Assembly: GCA_049975365.1 (NCBI GenBank)
Contig: JBNGDS010000097.1
Location: 1-8,911, forward strand
DNA from: DSBG01 sp049975365
GTDB lineage: Bacteria > Desulfobacterota > Desulfomonilia > UBA1062
Direction: 5' to 3'
DNA: 8,911 bases
Shown piece by piece: positions 5,898 through 8,911 of this stretch; the first letter of the stretch is position 1; every line of letters starts with the position of its first letter. The position numbers and the translations under genes are program-made. The notes below the pieces were generated by a model. That model saw nothing but the letters and a program-made list of their open reading frames with translations, was not told where the DNA came from and searched no databases.

Positions 5898-7103
5898 ATG
5901 AAAGCACTGTATTTCGACAACAGCCTTGTAAAGATTGTGATGATGCAGGCCGCATCTTTGCTGTATCGTAACGCAGCCCTCACGGCCATTTCGCCAACCC
6001 GGTATAGCGAGGTCCCTGAACCGGAAATCCCGAATCCACGATGGATCAAGGTGCGAAACAGGGCATGCGGACTCTGTGGGTCGGACATTCACTTCATCTT
6101 CATGGAGATGGACCCGAAGAGCTTCCCTGCGGCAACACCGGGTATCTCCAGAAAATATCTCGGGCATGAACTTGTTGGTGAGGTGATCGATGTGGGCGAG
6201 GATGTCCCTGATTTTGTGAAAGGAGACAGAGTCTGCCTGAAAATCGACTGGCCTTCATGCTACCAGATGGAGATCGATCCGATGTGCCCGCAGTGCCAAG
6301 CAGGCGAATACATGATGTGCCAGAATCTCGGGGCTCGAGAACTCCCCCTCAAGGATGTCGGTGGCGGGTTTTCTCCGTATATGGTGATGCATCGGACACA
6401 GCCCTTCAAGGTGCCGTCCGAACTCAGTGACGATGAGGCGCTTCTCCTCGAACCCCTGGCGTGTGCTGTTCATGGCGTCGGGAAACACCCCCCTGAAAAA
6501 GGTGATCGCATTCTGGTTCTCGGGTGTGGGACCATCGGCTTGTTGACCATCGCAGTTGCAAAGGCGATGCAGAAGGATTCAGAGGTGATTGCCCTGGCCA
6601 GGTATCCTTTCCAGGCCGAGGTCGCCCGAAGGATGGGTGCCGATGGGATAATCATCGGGGAAAAGAACCCATACAGAAAAATAGCCGATGCAACCGGAGC
6701 ACACTACTTCGAGGGATATCTCAAAAACAGGATACTGCTGGGCGGGTTCGACATCATTTATGATTCCGTCGGGAATGACGGCAGCATCAACAACTCCCTG
6801 AGATGGGTCAAAAGCAGAGGATGCGTGGTGATCATCGGCATCAATTTCAAACCGAGAAAGATCGACTATACCCCGATATGGCACCAGGAAGTCGTGGTTA
6901 CAGGGATCAACTGCCATGCCCGTGAAGAGGATGGCCGTTCCTCGTTTGACATAGCAGCCGACCTCCTGACCGGGAGATCCGTTTCGGTCGATGAGATCAT
7001 CACCCACAGATTCCCCATGGAGAACTACCGTGAAGCTATACAGACGTTTTTCTCCAAGGGCAGGGAAAAGGCAATCAAGATTGTTCTCGAACACAGGTGG
7101 TAA
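5898..7103 (+). CDS. Zinc-dependent medium-chain alcohol dehydrogenase (MDR family)
   Basis: A 401-residue MDR enzyme. Catalytic zinc ligands are visible: Cys60 in CGLCGSD (57-63), the GHE motif (89-91) and Glu185 in LEPLAC. The structural zinc lobe has Cys121, Cys130, Cys133 and Cys141, spaced C-x8-C-x2-C-x7-C rather than C-x2-C-x2-C-x7-C. The Rossmann site is GCGTIG (209-214). Such enzymes oxidise alcohols or polyols, or reduce aldehydes and ketones, with NAD(P) in the cytosol. The loop between the two zinc regions and the length above the usual 340-380 residues point to a specialised subfamily that I cannot name. The start is set by a G-rich ribosome site (5887-5893) just upstream. It has its own promoter and is followed by an aldehyde dehydrogenase, which suggests consecutive alcohol and aldehyde oxidation. 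Substrate unknown. Confidence 0.88.
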   Translation: MKALYFDNSLVKIVMMQAASLLYRNAALTAISPTRYSEVPEPEIPNPRWIKVRNRACGLCGSDIHFIFMEMDPKSFPAATPGISRKYLGHELVGEVIDVGEDVPDFVKGDRVCLKIDWPSCYQMEIDPMCPQCQAGEYMMCQNLGARELPLKDVGGGFSPYMVMHRTQPFKVPSELSDDEALLLEPLACAVHGVGKHPPEKGDRILVLGCGTIGLLTIAVAKAMQKDSEVIALARYPFQAEVARRMGADGIIIGEKNPYRKIADATGAHYFEGYLKNRILLGGFDIIYDSVGNDGSINNSLRWVKSRGCVVIIGINFKPRKIDYTPIWHQEVVVTGINCHAREEDGRSSFDIAADLLTGRSVSVDEIITHRFPMENYREAIQTFFSKGREKAIKIVLEHRW

Positions 7104-7128
7104 GATGCGGGTATTTCCTTCTTGTGTG

Positions 7129-7136
7129 GTGTACAC
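7129..7136. repeat. Palindrome GTGTACAC with flanking GTGTG/CACAC
   Basis: An 8-bp palindrome just after the zinc dehydrogenase stop. GTGTG (7124-7128) before it and CACAC (7140-7144) after it extend the symmetry with a three-base bulge. There is no T run, so it is a poor intrinsic terminator; a protein site is possible. Confidence 0.3.
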
Positions 7137-7169
7137 ATTCACACTATGCCACTAGCCATGGGAGCATCT

Positions 7170-7206
7170 TGGTTGTATACGAAGCGTGTTCCATATTTTA
7201 CGAACA
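7170..7206 (+). promoter_or_regulatory. Putative promoter of the aldehyde dehydrogenase with overlapping inverted repeat
   Basis: TTGGTT (7170-7175) and TATTTT (7194-7199) are 18 bases apart. TGTTC (7187-7191) and GAACA (7202-7206) form a 5-bp inverted repeat that encloses the -10, a layout often seen when a repressor blocks the polymerase. The leader to the start codon would be about 120 bases and contains the long hairpin at 7254-7298. Confidence 0.35.
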
Positions 7207-7253
7207 GTGAAGTATACTGCTGTGCAGTGACGTTCGAGATTGAAGTATCGAGT

Positions 7254-7298
7254 TTGAGCAGCAGGTGATCATACACCTGTTCATGTGCTGCTGTTCAA
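7254..7298 (+). repeat. Long imperfect inverted repeat upstream of the aldehyde dehydrogenase
   Basis: TTGAGCAGCAG (7254-7264) pairs with CTGCTGTTCAA (7288-7298) over 11 positions, with a single G-T pair. Inside it lies a second symmetric element, CAGGTG-atcata-CACCTG (7262-7279), so two alternative structures share bases 7262-7264. The ribosome site AGGTGG (7311-7316) follows 12 bases later. It may be a leader hairpin of the mRNA or a regulator site. No T run follows. Confidence 0.5.
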
Positions 7299-7325
7299 TA
7301 CAATCTATCAAGGTGGGGGCTTCAG

Positions 7326-8911
7326 ATGGAACAGTATAAACTCTTTATCAATGGTGAATTCGTTGACTCTGCAGATGGCAAGACATTTGAATCGATAGAC
7401 CCGGGCACCGGGCTGCCTTTTGCCACGGTTGCTCAGGCAGGGAAGGCTGATGCCGAAGCGGCAGTCAACGCAGCACGCAAGGCCTTCGACAGGGGTGATT
7501 GGAGCGGATTGTCACCATCAGCGCGGATGTCGAAAATCCAGGATTTTGCCGACCAGGTAGCACAGCAGGGTATTCGTCTGGCTGCGACCGAAAGCATGGA
7601 CTCAGGCCAGATTATATCCCTCGCAAAATTCGGCCCGTTGCTTGGCATCGGGGTGTTACGCAACCTGAGTCTCCTGGCAGCCACGAAATTCCCCTGGGAG
7701 GAAGAGATCCCGATTTCTGGTAATGTCTTTGCCCCAGGCCGGGAATTTATCCGGAGGGAGTCCATAGGGGTATGTGTAAGCATTGTTCCCTGGAACTTCC
7801 CCATGAGCCAGGCCTTCTGGAAGATAGCATCCGCTATCAGCATGGGGAACACCATGGTGCTGAAACCGGCAACATATACCCCTCTGTCTGCACTCATCAT
7901 TGCCGAAGCCGCACACGCAGCAGGAATACCCAAAGGGGTGATAAACGTCCTCCCAGGACCAGGAGGTGAGCTGGGGAAAACACTGTGCACTCATCCTGAT
8001 GTGGACAAGATAAGTTTTACAGGGAGCACTGAGGTGGGTCGGGAGATCATGAGGATGGCGTCTGAGACCGTCAAGAAGGTCACGCTTGAACTGGGCGGCA
8101 AGTCGGCCAACATCATCCTGGATGATGCCGACATGGACCTGGCTGTAGAAGGAGCAGTCTTCGGTACCTTCTTCCACCAGGGACAGATATGTGAGTCGGG
8201 AACTCGTGTTCTGGTCTCATCGAAGATCTATGGTGAGTTTCTCGAAAAGATGAAGAAGCGGGCCGAATCTCTGCGGATCGGCTACCAGCTGGATCCGGCA
8301 TCTCACCAGGGCCCCCTCGTCAGCAAAGAGCAGCTGGAAACCATCGAGCGTTACGTCAAGATCGGAAAGGATGAAGGCGCGGAATTGATCACGGGAGGCA
8401 AACGTGTTGAAGTCCCAGGGATCAACGGTGGATATTATTACGCACCCACCATCTTCGCGAACGTGAACAACAGGATGCGCATCGCTCAGGAAGAGATCTT
8501 CGGCCCGGTTGTGTGCGTTATCAAATACGACAGCGATGAAGAGGCCGTGGCCATCGCAAACGACTCCATCTACGGTCTCGGAGGGGGTGTGTTCTCCAGA
8601 AACCACGCGCGGGCTGAGCGAGTGGCAAGGGGTGTGCGTACCGGGACAGTGTGGATCAACAATTACCATATCTTCGCCGATTTTTGCCCCTTTGGTGGAT
8701 ACAAGCAGTCGGGTGTGGGGCGTGAATTGGGGCTTGCCGGATTACATGAGTACACCCAGGTCAAGAGGATACATGTGAATGCATTGGCCGACAGTAAATC
8801 AAATATGACCTTCCAGCTGATGTCAGATAACAAGAGGGTAGGCGGGTTTTCCTATAATTGCCCGACCAATGTCATCGCCGGCCACGGAAGCCTGAGCTCG
8901 ATATACAAGGC
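7326..8911 (+). CDS. NAD(P)-dependent aldehyde dehydrogenase, apparently fused to an iron-type alcohol dehydrogenase (cut by window edge)
   Basis: An open frame of 528 codons runs off the right edge. Residues 1 to about 485 are a complete classical aldehyde dehydrogenase: PWNFP with Asn157, FTGST (231-235), ELGGKS with the general base Glu255, QGQICESGTR with nucleophile Cys289, EEIFGPV (389-395) and PFGGYKQSGVGRE. The retained Glu255 argues for the hydrolytic type, giving acids, not the CoA-acylating type of AdhE. Normal enzymes end soon after VKRIHVN (479-485). Here the frame continues through a linker of about 22 residues to GFSYNCPTNVIAGHGSLSSIYK (507-528), which looks like the first strand and turn of iron-containing alcohol dehydrogenases (F-x-x-PTxxxxGxGSL). 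The start is set by AGGTGG (7311-7316) nine bases upstream. The ALDH part is certain; the fusion rests on 22 residues and is inference. Confidence 0.88.
   Translation, partial: MEQYKLFINGEFVDSADGKTFESIDPGTGLPFATVAQAGKADAEAAVNAARKAFDRGDWSGLSPSARMSKIQDFADQVAQQGIRLAATESMDSGQIISLAKFGPLLGIGVLRNLSLLAATKFPWEEEIPISGNVFAPGREFIRRESIGVCVSIVPWNFPMSQAFWKIASAISMGNTMVLKPATYTPLSALIIAEAAHAAGIPKGVINVLPGPGGELGKTLCTHPDVDKISFTGSTEVGREIMRMASETVKKVTLELGGKSANIILDDADMDLAVEGAVFGTFFHQGQICESGTRVLVSSKIYGEFLEKMKKRAESLRIGYQLDPASHQGPLVSKEQLETIERYVKIGKDEGAELITGGKRVEVPGINGGYYYAPTIFANVNNRMRIAQEEIFGPVVCVIKYDSDEEAVAIANDSIYGLGGGVFSRNHARAERVARGVRTGTVWINNYHIFADFCPFGGYKQSGVGRELGLAGLHEYTQVKRIHVNALADSKSNMTFQLMSDNKRVGGFSYNCPTNVIAGHGSLSSIYK

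Noticed and set aside
5553..6167. 204-codon frame on the minus strand across the ferredoxin and dehydrogenase genes
   Set aside because: It lies opposite two clearly recognisable genes and has no family-like motifs; it is a shadow.
7104..7154. Sixteen-codon frame directly after the zinc dehydrogenase stop
   Set aside because: Very short, composition unremarkable and inside a region of inverted repeats; most likely chance.
7283..7339. Short frame beginning Met-Cys-Cys-Cys before the aldehyde dehydrogenase, resembling a leader peptide
   Set aside because: The cysteines come from the CTG-repeat arm of the hairpin, there is no ribosome site, and it overlaps the real start.

Overview
The window reads as a piece of an anaerobic bacterial chromosome rich in CoA-linked and redox enzymes. 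The gene content (acetyl-CoA hydrolase/transferase, FabK-like flavoprotein, FixC/FixX-like electron-transfer pair, alcohol and aldehyde dehydrogenases), the roughly mid-50s GC and the clear Shine-Dalgarno sites suggest a Desulfobacterota-type sulfate reducer or syntroph. That placement is inference from gene content only. No tRNA, rRNA, CRISPR, transposase or phage gene is visible.

Layout. (1) 1-315, minus: the N-terminal part of an acetyl-CoA hydrolase/CoA-transferase that runs off the left edge. (2) A divergent promoter region (316-616), then a plus-strand cluster: a small protein with five CxxC motifs (617-868), a geranylgeranyl-reductase-like FAD protein (921-1976) and a hotdog-fold thioesterase (2021-2473). 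(3) A convergent FabK/nitronate-monooxygenase-like flavoprotein on the minus strand (2534-3490), separated from the thioesterase by a hairpin. Its promoter is followed by a strong inverted repeat. (4) A tightly spaced pair: a FixC-like FAD oxidoreductase with a C-terminal membrane segment (3804-5462) and a FixX-like two-cluster ferredoxin (5467-5748). (5) A zinc-dependent medium-chain alcohol dehydrogenase (5898-7103) with its own promoter. (6) After a 222-bp gap holding several inverted repeats, a classical aldehyde dehydrogenase (7326 to the right edge). Its reading frame passes the normal aldehyde dehydrogenase end and enters what looks like the start of an iron-containing alcohol dehydrogenase.

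How the genes may work together (inference): alcohol to aldehyde (zinc ADH and the Fe-ADH part), aldehyde to acid (ALDH), acid to acyl-CoA or the reverse (CoA-transferase, thioesterase), acyl-chain redox chemistry (FabK-like and GGR-like flavoproteins), and transfer of electrons to the membrane quinone pool (FixC/FixX-like pair). The substrate cannot be read from the sequence. The most unusual points are the apparent ALDH/Fe-ADH fusion, the membrane-anchored FixC-like protein with a FixX-like partner but no ETF genes in view, and the multi-CxxC small protein heading a metabolic operon.
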